DNA of 64,000 nucleotides, from positions 310,038,383 through 310,102,382 of the forward strand of contig NC_081408.1 of NCBI RefSeq assembly GCF_030272615.1. Reading direction: 5' to 3'. Both the position numbers and the translations under genes were made by a program. Below are positions 1-12,373 of this stretch, piece by piece. The notes beneath the pieces are model-generated. The model had not been told where the DNA came from, did not search any database, and saw nothing but the letters and a program-made list of their open reading frames with translations. This stretch comes from Cryptomeria japonica. Its lineage: Eukaryota; Streptophyta; Pinopsida; Cupressales; Cupressaceae. Within the stretch, counting starts at the first letter, position 1. Each line of letters begins with the position of its first letter.

Positions 1-368
1 CCTTTATATTCTAGTCTCTATTTTTGTCTCTTGTACAACCATGTTGGAAAAATACAGTGGTTTGAAATCCATGAATGTGGACTCAGCATTATCATCCCAT
101 CCATCTTTTTTTTGAATAGGTATAGCTACAAGTGAACTATAATTTCAGTGTATATAATTTTTTTCCCCTTTTTATGGATAAAACAAGAATTTAGTGGTGT
201 CATCATTTCTTCAAAAAGAAATTCTTTTTGTATCTTTTGATAGTTATCCTTGAGCAACATCAATCCGTTACAAGATAAAAAGATGTAAGATAATAGAGAG
301 CTTGACATTTTAAATTAAAAATGCTACATGTTCATGGAAATGGAGGTTTTATATGTGTGAGAATAACA
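1..368. other. AT-rich flank, no gene seen
   Basis: This is AT-rich DNA left of the first solo LTR. No open frame here looks like a protein and no repeat boundary is visible. The last five bases (364-368, TAACA) are the left target-site duplication of the next feature. Confidence 0.5.
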
Positions 369-480
369 TGTAATAACCCACTCTACATAACCTAAGAATT
401 TTAGACTATTTTTTTTTTTAAAATTTTTATTTTTACTTATTTAGTCATTTGTGTTTGATTCAATCACATACTTTGGGAAT

Positions 481-649
481 CTATCCATTTGGATTAGGCA
501 TTCATCCATCTGGGATGAGCATCTAACCATACGAGTTAGGCATCTGTCCATACGGGACAAGAGGTTTCATCTATCCAATATAGGATAGGCATCTACCCAA
601 ATAGGGTAGGCATCTATCCAACTTGGCATAGGAGGTGCTCTGGCCAGAG
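481..649. repeat. Tandem array of eight short hairpins with covarying arms
   Basis: Successive 20-26 bp units each hold a short inverted repeat. Arm pairs are: CTATCC/GGATTAG (481-497, one bulge), TCATCC/GGATGA (502-518), CTAAC/GTTAG (523-539), TGTCC/GGACA (545-559), CTATCC/GGATAG (571-588), CTACCC/GGGTAG (593-609), CTATCC/GGCATAG (614-631, one bulge) and the perfect palindrome CTCTGGCCAGAG (638-649). Units are usually joined by CAT. When a left-arm base differs between units the right-arm partner usually changes to match. The array lies within about 300 bp of one end of the solo LTR. The function is unknown; a structured RNA is the obvious inference. Confidence 0.85.
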
Positions 650-2195
650 ACTTAGACTCATCGGGACCATTTGGGTCGTGAGTCACTCACTAAGAACTAC
701 ACTCCTTTAATAGGTGTGCACCGAGGTCATTGTCCTTAGGAGAAAGTAAAATAATATATTGCAAGCTTGAATTCCACCTCAGAATTTGGCCTAAAGCCTC
801 GGGAAGTCAAGCGAATCCATACAGGATCCTTCCGAGTACATGTTGAATTACTTTTTCTTTTATTACACTTATCTTTCAATTAGGGGACTTCGCAATCCAT
901 CTACTTTACCAAATCCTAGACCCCATCCCCGAACACCTGAGTACTAGGGACAACTCCAACCCTAGACTTCCTACATACCCATTTCAGCATGGGATCAAGG
1001 CATAAAGTATGTAGTTCTATTTTCTAATATATGGTTTAATGTAAACTATTTTGGTGGGTACACAACCCTTTCTAGGGTCAATGTCCCAGACAGTTTCTCT
1101 ACGGTTGCTACCCATGATGGTAGCTTTAAGCAAAAGGCTCAGGGTGGCCTATTTCTTGTGGCCTAAAATATCTAGGTCCTAATGCCTATCATAAGCATCA
1201 CCCTTGACCCAATAGTCAATTGTCAATAATTATTCGAGATTAAGACAAGTTTATAAAATAATTTCACTCAATCAACCCTAAAGGGGTTTACTAAGGTTTA
1301 ACTAGCAAATGTAAATTCATTCAAAGATTATCTTATTAGATTATCGATCCAAGGGGGATTACCTGCCCCTTGGATTTTAACTTCCAAGTGTCCCTTATTA
1401 CTCCTCGATGATTTATAGGGACGATGCCACAAACACCGTTGATGCAGCTTTATTAGGCATTAAGTGTTGTAGTTCAATGCGATAACTTTACCCATAAGCA
1501 TGACCCAGAGGCACCATAGATACCGAATGCTACTAAGGTTTTGGTTTCAACTCCACTTATTTAGTTATTCAACTAGGAATGAACCATAAGTTCATGAAAG
1601 CTTGAATAAAATTTTACTTAACAATTATGAAACTATTACATGGAAAATAAATTATTGCTTGACATTGAAAATAAGATATAATTGAAAGGAACATTTGACA
1701 AGGATAAAAAATAAATAAATCAACTACCTTGGAGTAACATTCTTGTGAAAATAAGTATGATAAAATTCTAATTCTTGAACTAAAAACATGAAAATTCCAA
1801 TTTCTTGAAAGCTAGGATACTTGTAGGAAATAGCTTACAAAATGATTTGAATCACTAACTGTTACACTTTTAATAAGAACTTAATACATGAAAGATATTG
1901 AATTTCTTGCAAGAAGGTTACCAACCAATTTAGTGCCTACTTGCTTGAAGGGAAAAGATCTTTATAACCACATTACCCATGTTTGAAATATGAGGTAAGG
2001 AGAGAGACGGATTTCTTTCTAATTAACTAGTAAGAATAAGGCTCCTAATTAATACCAATCGATCTACCTTTAATCAACCATTATGAATATCAATTTTATT
2101 TTTTTTGTTAACTAATATGAACACGATTGTCAAATAATCCCAATCAATTCACTTTTAATTAACCAATGAAAATAATTCCAATCAATCCATTTTAA

Positions 2196-2369
2196 TTAAC
2201 CAATATACAAAAAGTTCCTAGGTAATTCCAATTAATCAATATACAAAAAGTTCCTAAATAATTCCAATTAACCAATATACAAAAAGTTCCTAAATAAATC
2301 CAATTAACCAATATACAAAAAGTTCCTAAATAATTCCAATTAACCAATATACAAAAAGTTCCAAAATAG
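2196..2369. repeat. 36-bp tandem repeat, about five copies
   Basis: Units begin at 2196, 2232, 2268, 2304 and 2340, an exact 36-bp period with few mismatches; each contains AATATACAAAAAGTTCC. Looser copies lie just upstream. Because 36 is a multiple of three, the minus strand reads as a repeated 12-residue peptide. That open frame is a by-product of the period, not evidence for a gene. Confidence 0.9.
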
Positions 2370-3614
2370 TTATAATATTTGTCTAGTTGCTTTTGAGCCA
2401 ATGCCAAAACCTTCACAACATTATAAGGAGGTAACTAACTAACCCTCCCACTTGAAGAAATTTAACCCTTGGTTATTTAATAACTTTATCAATCTCAAAT
2501 TCTTAGATGGGAGCTAAGGTTCGCTCCTAGATCTTCCTCAATTAAAATTGTTGTTTAATCTTCTAATTGATCATGGAAAGGGATTCTCAAAACCCATATT
2601 AAGGAAAGAATCCAACAATAAGAAATCATAACTCATTCATCTTCGAAGCTAAGTTTCATTAGACATTTACAACGAAAGACAAAAACCTAATTGAGGTTCA
2701 CAAACTAAGACAAGTCTCATGGTAGACTGATTTCAGATTTGATAATATAAATGATATAACAATATAGATTATCCCAAGCAGATTGTATGAAGCTTTATTA
2801 TGAGGTTCACTCCTACATTAAATGGAATTTCCCCCTTTTACTAATCTTATGTTTTCTTAAGATTAGAAAATAAATTTGACCATTATTAGCTTGACTATAC
2901 TAAATACCTTGTTTATTTTGCATCTTGGAATCTAATAAAGAGCAATTCAATATTCAACCTACTACTACTAAGAGATTTATATTCAAAATGAGGACTATGG
3001 TAACTTCAATTATGCAACTTGCACGATAATCATAAATATGTATTTTGTATGATGACAATAAATATGTAACTTGCATGACATTAAATTTGTCTTTTTCTAA
3101 TTTTTACCCCCTTTTAAAATAATATTGATACTTAGGTAAGAAAGGAAATATCAATCTAAATTCATGAAATAAATGAATCATCCAATTAAATAAATCTACT
3201 TAGTTAAAATTCATTGTGAAGAATTTAAATTGTTCATTCCTATCTAAGTTTTCCAATCACTTGACAAATGATTTCCCATTTATCTAATCGAGATTCAATT
3301 GTTGGGACCTATTTCCAATTTAAATCCCCTTTAGAATTTACAAATAGTGATAAAACAATCCTTTTCTATCTATGCATTTTCATTTTATTAAAATTAATAA
3401 TTACAACAAATTATTAAAATTAGTGTTAACATAATCTTACTATATTAATATTATTAATAAATTATTATATTTTTATTTTATTTGAAAGCTATCAATACCT
3501 AATCTTACTCTGATTAAGTTTTATTCATGGAAATAATAACTACTGATTTATTTATTAGTGGTTAAATAAAATAAAAATATAGATAATAGTTGTATGATGA
3601 AATTACAGAGTTAT

Positions 3615-3960
3615 AGAGAATGATTTTCTGGATGCATCAACAAATTTCACATATTCCTGAGATGCATTTTTTTTGAAAAGTTTTATTTACAGAGAATGAT
3701 TTTCAGGAGGCATCAACAGATTTCACATATTCCTGTGATGCATTTTTTTTGAAAAGTTTTATTTACAGAGAATGATTTTCGGGAGGCATCAACAGATTTC
3801 ACACATTCCTGAAATGTATTTTCTTTTTTGAAAAGGTTTATTTACAGAGAATGATTTTCTAGAGACATTGATATAAAACAATAATTTAAGAAAGGGTTTA
3901 TTTAAGAGAACGATTTTCTGGAAACATTGATATAAAACAATAATTTAAGAAACAAATTTC
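3615..3960. repeat. 76-bp tandem repeat, five degenerate copies
   Basis: Copies start with AGAGAATGATTTTC or a close variant at 3615, 3691, 3767, 3846 and 3905. The first two intervals are exactly 76 bp; the later ones are 79 and 59 bp with more substitutions. Each early unit also holds GCATCAACA and a TTTTTTTTGAAAAG tract. It lies inside the solo LTR and has no coding potential. Confidence 0.85.
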
Positions 3961-5613
3961 TCAGAAAGGAAAATTTCAGAGAAAATACTTTACACAAGGC
4001 ACCATTAATTTGTTAAATAATTTTTTGAGAGAGAGTAGTTTTATTTTATTCTTACAGAGAATATCAAATACATTTGAAAATTTCCTTTCCTACAATCACA
4101 GAGAAGTAGACTACTCATAGAGGGAAAATAAGGGAACAAAAGAAATACACACAATTGATCAAACCCTCATTCAAAGAGAAATAAGCTTCTGGTGCACAAC
4201 TTTATAATCAGAGGTAGAAAGAAAAATTCACTATTAAGGAATAAGATTTTCATTTGATTGATCAAATCCATGGGTGAGTGAAAGATTAAATCACAGGAAA
4301 GAAAAAGAATAAAAATAAGAAGCAAGACTCATACACAGGAAATTAATTTTTTTATTCACAAGAAAGAAAAGAATAAAACAAGAAAACAAGATTCATGCAC
4401 GAGTAATTAATCTCTATTCACAAAGAGAAGAATTAATTTTGGGAAAAAAATAACTAAATAGGAAAAATAGGATTTTTGCACAAATCTAGACTTAAATAGA
4501 AAAGAAAGCAAAAGCAAGATCTCTTTCCTTCTTTTTCCCTAAAGAAAATTAATTAAATAAATAGATATCCTTACATGTGTTTTTAAGGAGAAAAGGTTTA
4601 CTTTTTTTTTCTTCTTTTTTTTTGAACAACAAATACATATATGTATTATTTTTTTGAATTAATAGAATTTCCTTTATTAATTTTTCTAATTAACTAAGAT
4701 GGTAGATATTTTATATGAAATAAATTCTAAGAGAGAAAATAAACTAGTTCACATATGTCAATTAAAAGAATGCAAAGAGAGGAGAACCTGGGTACTTGAA
4801 GCTCGATGTAGAATCCCCTCCAAATTTTTCAAGCTAGCTTCCCTTGATCCTTCCTCGCAACTTTGTGAAATTTCTTGAAAACAACTACTTAACAATCCTA
4901 CAATGAAATGTGACTCAAAGAGAAACCTACTACTTTCAATAACTTTCTTCAAAATAACCAACCCCCTCTTTTCAAAAACTTGCATACATTATATAGAAAA
5001 GATCCCTCAATTCCACTATCAAGAGAATTAATTGAAAGAAATGATTCTTTTCCAATATTGGATCCATGCAAAATCGATTAATATCTTAGTGAGGGGAGTT
5101 ACATACAAGGAAATTAAGGAATGAAGATTCCTCTAGAAGCTTCTAATTTCTCCTACAACATGTGCTAAATAACATATTGAGAAAATAAATAATTTTAAAA
5201 TTAATTTATTGCAAAAGTGATTGTTGTCATAGTGGGGGTTACATTTGACCATGCATTTAAAATTCAAATTTGAATTCTCCTCCATTTTATCAAAAATAAA
5301 TTTTGTAACTCCTTTGTCATAAAAAGAACTATGAATAGAACTATTCTTGTCATAGAATAATTTATAACTCCAATGTCATATATTTGCTAAATATAATATT
5401 TACTCCTTGATATTTTGAATTTGAAAATTGCTTTTCTAGAATCTTCTTATTTCTCCTACACCATGTGCTCAATTAGAATATTGAGGAAATAAATAATTTC
5501 CAAGTAAATTATGACCTCATGAGTTTTCCACCACTATTTAATTCTTCTTTTTATTTAAAAACTTCAACCTCATTTCAATTTATCTTTTCTTTCTAACATT
5601 ACTCATAAAATCA

Positions 5614-5615
<2 letters not shown>

Positions 5616-5648
<33 letters not shown>

Positions 5649-5673
5649 GTAGTAGGAATAATAATAATAATAG
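5616..5673. repeat. AAT microsatellite
   Basis: A run of AAT/TAA triplets occupies 5616-5649. After a short AGTAGTAGG interruption it resumes at 5657-5673, close to one end of the solo LTR. Confidence 0.95.
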
Positions 5674-5714
5674 AAAGTCATATCAAGTTTCAAAAAGAGG
5701 GTTATGACATAACA

Positions 5715-7704
5715 CTTAAAAGTTCACAAAAAAGGATGTATTTTTATTTGAATATCTAAACGCATAGTCTTAAACTTATTACTATGAAGGTTGGATTACT
5801 CTTATTGTAGGTCTTTCCCAATACAAAATTCATAACTAGTAATGAATAATCCATGCTTCTTAAAATGGTTCTCATGTGATGAAAAGGTTTTGATGTTTCA
5901 TATTTTAAATAATCATGAATATAAAGACAAATAAACTAGCATTACCATACAAGAACCATGGTTGAAATAATGCATTCTGTACTAACACATATAAATTATG
6001 GGAATTCAAGTCAAGTCACATCTCCAAAGGTAAAGGTTGCAATCCTTTACCCACTCCTTGATCTTACTCAAAACTATAGCAATGTTACATTTTTATAGTC
6101 AAATGACAAATTCAAGTGGGTAGGTAATTATCTTTTGTGGACACTTTAGCTAAATAAGCTTCATAACTGCATAAAATAGTTAGCATAATTTTGCCTTGTT
6201 TTTCATCACAAAATGGTTTGTGACTTCAAAATCCACCCTCTACACTTTATGGTAAGTCAAGTCATTCTTTTTTATCTTTCATTTACCAAGCAACTTTTTG
6301 CAATACATTTAACTCTTCGTTCTTACTCAAAATGGGTAGAAAAGATATGGTTATAGTTTTACAATCATATAATTGACTTGACAATGTAGAAGGTTTCTAT
6401 TTAGAATTTTTAGCTAGACAATGTGGATGTTGACTGCCAAATGCTTGATGCAACTCTTTATATTTTTAGAGATTATTATACTTATTAATACTATAATGTA
6501 TTTTGGGGCTTCATATATGTCATTGTGAAATATCAATGTTTGTTTCTAATCCTTGACAACTAACTATAAGCTAAGGTGTATAACACATCATGGATAAAGG
6601 GTATGGTTTTACCTTCCCCCAGAGAATAACTAATTGGATAAAAGTGAACCTCCTAGACATCCAAGACCATGAAGAGGAATAGAGGGTATTGACAAGCTCC
6701 CTCAACCATCACATTAAGTTTTAAAATGGCTCTCAAAACCATTCTTCAACAATCACCAACGAACTTCAATAATAAGTCCAAACCTCTCTTGAAAAGCTCC
6801 TCTCCACCTCAAAAGAAGAGGAGACCATCTCAATAGGAATAGTAGAGGGATAAAATATGTAGATGAAGAGCCACTCTTGATCCAACCCTGCATCAAAGCA
6901 GCCAAAGACTAGAAAATAGCTCATAAAATAACTTCCAACCTCTCCCACAAGGAGAATCTACACATCCATATGGGACACCACCACCCCAATAGGAAATGCA
7001 AAAGAAGAGGAAAGGAGTAGAAATAGCCATACCAAATCCATAACCATAAGAATAAACCCCACCTCAATAGGAGAAAGCTACACCTCCATAAAATCCACAC
7101 ACACATATATATACCAAGATAATAGAAACATAAGCCCACTTGAGAAAAGATAAAACTAGAGAACGACAAGCTCTAACAAGACTAAGCACATCCCCAAAAC
7201 TAGAAACTTCCCTTAACCAAAAATATGGAAAACAAACAGCCAAAATGTGCCCTTAAAAATTAGTAGCAACAAACTGATAAGTAAAATGCATGAAAGGAAG
7301 ATCAAAGAAAAATGACAAAGCCCTCAAAAGAAAAGGCAAGAATGCCACCTCAAAGCCACCAAATAGGGACCAAACCCTCACAAAAACAACCATCAAAAGA
7401 ACATAAAACAAAATTGGTGCCACTTAAGAGCCCCAACAAAGAGGTCATCATACAAGGAGAAAAGGGTCTTAACATCAATAAAGAAAAGGGAAAATAAGCA
7501 CCAAAACCCCCAAAATGAGAACCCAGACAACACAAGCCATCACCAAAAAATGAATCTACCACCTATAGAGTGGCCAAGCAAGCCATAAAATAATAGGAAA
7601 CATTTGGAGAGGTGAACCTAGAGAACCTAAAATGGTACAACAAAAACCCTTACTAGTAAAACCCATAAATACAATACCTCTAGTGATCTTAGAATATACA
7701 TCAT
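5715..7704. other. Unclassified AT-rich spacer
   Basis: There is no convincing gene here. Short minus-strand open frames at 6766-7562 lack start context, recognisable motifs and protein-like composition. The stretch at 6600-7700 is rich in short CACCTC/CAATAGGA motifs and A-rich runs and may be decayed retroelement sequence, but I found no terminus, primer site or domain to support that. Confidence 0.4.
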
Positions 7705-9400
7705 CGACCATGGAAAAGTTGACATAAGCAAAAAAACACACCACTACTCTACACACCTACCAAATCTGCCTTCTCCACTATAAAAACCCTAACTCTAACC
7801 ACAAAACCAAAAGGATAACTAAACTCAAGGAAAGAGAAAAGAGAGAAGATCCACTTGAGGTAGTAGGGGCACCACATTCTTCTCCAAATCCACCACAACA
7901 AGGCTAAGAGAAACCCTAGATAGCCAGGCAAAGAAAGACATGGCCACAAACACAAAGATTATACAAATCCACCTCTCTCCACTGCCCCATCATTCACATC
8001 CTTTGTGTCAGAATCATTTTATGCCTCTGTAGACACCCATCTAAAAATTCTTCTATTGGTGTACTTCACTTGCATGCTCTAGCCCATCATTTTCCTTTCT
8101 TCTATTTTCCTCTATTTATCTCAAAGTTATTTTATAGTTTTAATTTTATTTAATATATCAATTATGTTTTATTTTTATAACTATGCCTATCAACCAAATT
8201 ATTATTTCATATATGATGTATTCGATTGATGTCTATGCTCATTTAAATTAAATTAATTTAATTGTTATCAAAGAAATCAAATTTTTACCTTAAAAAATAT
8301 TTATATTTAGAATATTTGTAAAATTATTCTATTAAAAAAAATAAAAATTAATACAATTATTAATAACCAGTTAAGTAATATTAACTACAATAGTATTGTC
8401 TTCATGTAATTTGAATTTTTTTTATTTGATTTATAAGCCTAAAACAAATGGATCTTAGTAGTTGAGGAAGGTAGTTGGATAATTTTTTTTGACATATAAT
8501 CTTTTCTTAAATAATTCAATTTTGCATGTATATTACTCAAGCTTTAACTAAAATTAAATAAAAGGATATGTGATTGTTGGAAGAATTAATATCATTTTCA
8601 TCATGCTTGTAAATATTGAATAGTATAATATTTTTGATTGAAAAAATATATAAAGAAATTTCTAGAACTTATAACCTAAATTTTTTTTGAAATATTAAAT
8701 AATGTTAAATAAAATAATTTTCGGTTGTTGGGAAATTTATCAACATTTTCACACTATTAGTAAATTTGTTGACAATATAATCTTAATTCACTAAGAAAAT
8801 ATATAAACGAATTTCTTGAAGTTTATTTGATTCGTAAATGTTGAAATTGATAGATCTTAGAACTTGAGGAAGGTAGTTGGGAAAGCTTATTTTACTTATA
8901 AACTTTTGAAAATGTTAGTTCTTAATAGTCAAGAAATATTATTTCATGAATAATATTTTTCAAATAGTTCAATTTTATCTTTACATTGCTCAAACTTTAA
9001 ATAAAGTTAAATAAAAGAATTATTGTTGGGAGTACTAATACCATTTCAATCATGTTTGTATATATATTGAATAATAGAATCTTTGTTGGTTGAAAAAATA
9101 TATCAATATATTTTTAGAATAGAAAAGTTTGTTGAAACATTAAAGAAAGTTAAATAAAAGAATCTTTGGTGGTTGAGAATTTTATTACCATTTTAACACT
9201 ATTTGTAACCTTTTTGATAATAGAACCTTAAGTTCATTGAGAAAATATATAAAAGAATCTCTTTGACTTATAAGATAAAAAGATCTATCTCCATTATAGA
9301 AACATAAAACAAAGTTAAATAGAATAATGTCTAATGATTAGAAAATTATTTCCATTTAATTTTTTTTTTAAATATTAAATAATAAATATTTGATATTTAA
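7705..9400. repeat. Dispersed repeat, copy 1 (pair with 39566-41215)
   Basis: This stretch can be followed base by base, with scattered differences and small gaps, against 39566-41215 in the same orientation. An easily matched anchor is GGCACCACATTCTT (near 7867 and 39729). The second half is a degenerate tandem repeat of about 150 bp with landmarks near 8551, 8704, 9004, 9149 and 9315, each around GTTAAATAAAAGAATCTTT and GTTGGTTGAGAA variants. No coding domain, TG...CA ends or target duplication were found, so the class is unknown. Confidence 0.7.
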
Positions 9401-9698
9401 AAAAATATTAAAGGTTACAGGAGGAAACAACAAAAATTGGAATATATACACATGTGAAGATGGCATTTATAACCCTTAGAATTTATGGAAGTTTTAACTA
9501 CATTTTAAAATTTGCAATGGCTCAAAATTGGACATCCTTAAATTAAATTATTTTATCAAAGATCTTTCCAAATATATAAGGTACAAGTTTGCAAGGTGTG
9601 AAATTTCAATGTGTCGAGCAGTTAGCTAAGAGATTTCATTTTAGATATAGTATTAGTCATCATGAGTAATAATTAAGCCACAAAATGCTACTTATATT
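9401..9698. other. AT-rich spacer ending in the ATATT target site
   Basis: This is non-repetitive AT-rich sequence with no gene. Bases 9694-9698 (ATATT) are the left target-site duplication of element A. Confidence 0.5.
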
Positions 9699-12206
9699 TG
9701 TAATACCCCGCCAGGAAACCCCTAAGGGTTTAAGTTAAAAACACTCAAATAGAGTGTAAATTTTTTTTTTTTTTAAATAATAATTAAGAGCGTTAATGAA
9801 AAGTTACAACATTAAGATAGTTTGAAGTTACCTCAGTTCATAATTAGACACAACATTAAGATACATTGGAGTTATCTGACAACTTAGATATCACAGCAGA
9901 AGGCTAAAACGATCCTAAGGAGTTTCCCAACGCGATTACATAACCTCACACCTAACTCAACTTGCGTCATTAGATCCATTAAACTGGATATTTAAATTAC
10001 GAGATAATGCATAGATCTTGATTAAATATGTGCTCAATGGTTTGACACCTTATAACTTTAGGAAGCGTTCATTTACCTTGGTTGGTTAGGAGGCCATCGA
10101 GAGGTTAATTACCCAATGCACTTTAATTCATAATTTCATTAGGAGGCCTCCCAATAGGTTCAAGCGTTTTAAATATAACAAAGTTCATTCATTAGGGTTT
10201 TAAGATAACCATCCACACTTGACATCATCCTTTAATGCTATAAATATGCTTAACGAGATTCATTCATATAGGGTTAAACTATGGTTAATAGAATGCAGAT
10301 TCCTTCATTTGATTTTATTATATTCACCCACATTTGATATCTTTCTTATATATTAAAAGCATGGTTAATAAAAAAAAATTCATTCCTTAAGGATTAACTA
10401 CAGTTAGTAGAGTGAGATCCCTTCATTCGATTTCATGCATAGCCAACTAATGAGTTGTAGTTCTTATTTGAAAGATAAAATGTGAGTAGCCATAGAATTC
10501 ATTCAAAGTTTTGATAAAGCAAATAAATAGACTAATTCTATTAGGGTGGATATGCATTAGGACACACAAGTGCATCCTTTAACTTAAGATATTGTTAGCT
10601 AGATGTTATTCATCATTTCAAGGTTTGAATAATAAGATCATAGTGACATCCTTCTATTAGGATTAAAATACAATTATCTGATTTCATATCACTCTTTTTT
10701 TCTTTTTTTTTGTTAAATGAAGTTAATATGTGAGAGATACTTTTACTAAGATTTAATGTATAAGCAACAAATCAATTATTTTCCCATTTTAGATCAATTT
10801 TAGCAATCATGAGGGATTCCTTTTTATAAGCATTAAAATATGGACATCTAATTGAGTTCACCCAATTATAAAATTAATCTGGTGAGGATTATTGGTTATA
10901 ATTGCAACATAAATGACTAATTATATTCATCCATTGTAGTGGAAGATCATTAACATAGCATTGCTCATTTAAGAAGATAAAAGTAATTTTCCTACTTGTT
11001 GATCATCCTTTATATTCCAACTTAGAGATTATAACATTAATTCTATCTTCATTTCCCTTACTCATTTATTCAATTTACATGCTTAATAACAAGTTAATCC
11101 AATGATGTATTCTAGCAAGATTCTTTCCACTATTACAATTTAAATTATCGCATTTTAAATACTCTGCCATAATCATAATTTTCATTGTCTTATGAATCTG
11201 ATTTACTACATTCCTCAAGATGTCTGATTTTGTGCATTTGATTTAAATTCGTTAATTTTCCATCATACACTTATGCAAGAATACAACCATTCATGATAAT
11301 TTAAAGCATAAAACAAAGTAAGCTAAAAGAACATCGCACAACACAGATATGATCTCGGAGTTCACCCCTAAAGGGCTACATCTCTGAGTCTGCTCAACTG
11401 CAAGACCCCTCTGGCATTTAATATAGTTAAGGTTACATATTTACATGTCTTTACAATCTTGCCTTTTAGGCGATCACCACCATACTACAAATGACCATTT
11501 CGGTCAGTAAATACATCTCTACAAGATTTCCAACTAAGTTCACATATATATAAGCATTCTCGTTTGGGTATTTTACTTAATCCTTAGATAAACATCACTG
11601 ACATGTTGGTCTAGAACTATGCACTAGTACCCCCCCCCCCCCCCCCCAACGATTTATAAATCCCTTGCATATATATAAAACACGTATATGTGAATCTCAA
11701 TTATATCTATCCGATTAGAATTATCGTCTGAACACTAAGGGTTAATTCATGGACTGTATTCATTACGAAGGGACCAAGAAGCCACATATAATTAATATTA
11801 TATGTTGATATAAGAAATTCCTAAAATATCATTTATTAAATATCCACATTTAACCATAGTTTATAATTAGTAATTATTATTGCCAGTTATACAAATCAGA
11901 GTGTGGCAAAAACATATATCTCTATATGAGTTATCGAATTTTCAATATTCTAAATTCCATATATTATTTATTACTCAACTTAAATCATATTAAATAAATA
12001 AGGAAGAAAGGTCTAAATTTAAATAATAAAAAAAAACTCCATATAAAGTCAATATAATTTCTTCCCCCTTTTTTTTAAAATTTATTTATTAACATATCCT
12101 AAATTTATTGTTTTATTGTTTTCTTTTGTTTAAAACAATAAAAAAAATAAAAACTAATTAATAAATAAAATTTTAAAAAAAAATAAACACAATGAAACTG
12201 GGGTTA

Positions 12207-12373
12207 CCCACGTGGAACACCACGTGGGCCCCCTTGGTAGCCACGCTACCATTGGTAGCGCTGCTACCAAATGGTAGCAGGCCGCTACCCTTGGTAGCGC
12301 TGCTACCATTTGGTAGCAGTTCTACCAATGGTAGCGCTGCTACCAGCTGGTAGCAGTAGCTACCGTGGTAGCC
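12207..12373. repeat. GC-rich palindrome array with paired G-boxes (element A 3' LTR)
   Basis: The block opens with a perfect inverted repeat, CCCACGTGG-AACA-CCACGTGGG (12207-12228), holding two CACGTG G-box cores. Seven tandem mini-palindromes of the form GGTAG...CTACC follow, 15-17 bp each, three of them exactly GGTAGCGCTGCTACC. They are separated by short spacers that are mostly palindromic or nearly so themselves (CCATTGG, CCAAATGG, CCATTTGG, CCAGCTGG). It is an abrupt GC-rich island in an AT-rich LTR, roughly 2 kb from the LTR 5' end in element orientation. G-boxes are known targets of plant bZIP/bHLH factors; whether these are used is unknown. Confidence 0.9.

Larger units (their letters stand above)
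369..5709. mobile_element. Solo LTR, 5.3 kb, TAACA target duplication
   Basis: The interval starts TGTAATAACCC and ends GGGTTATGACA, an inverted pair of TG...CA termini. It is flanked by identical 5-bp direct repeats, TAACA at 364-368 and 5710-5714, as left by LTR-retrotransposon integration. I see no second copy of the terminal sequence inside it and no primer site, polypurine tract or coding domain, so it reads as one LTR left by recombination between the two LTRs of an element. The start resembles those of the LTRs at 9699 and 14191, suggesting the same broad group. Orientation is not settled. It contains a hairpin array (481-649), a 36-bp tandem repeat, a 76-bp tandem repeat and an AAT microsatellite. 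Alternative: a complete, highly diverged element with unrecognised internal structure. Confidence 0.75.

Noticed and set aside
2196-2369. Regular 36-bp repeat considered as a CRISPR array or as a repeated-peptide gene
   Set aside because: Units are contiguous with no unique spacers, the setting is plant LTR DNA, and the open frame is explained by a period divisible by three.
6766-7955. Run of short minus-strand open frames considered as LINE ORF1
   Set aside because: No RNA-binding or zinc-knuckle motif, no reverse transcriptase nearby, and frames are broken every 60-80 codons; composition is aromatic/Leu-rich from T/G-rich DNA.
11630-11647. Long C runs (also 23991, 50771 as G, 54690) considered as assembly artefacts
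   Set aside because: They recur at homologous positions in independent LTR copies, so they are real features, though exact lengths may be inaccurate.
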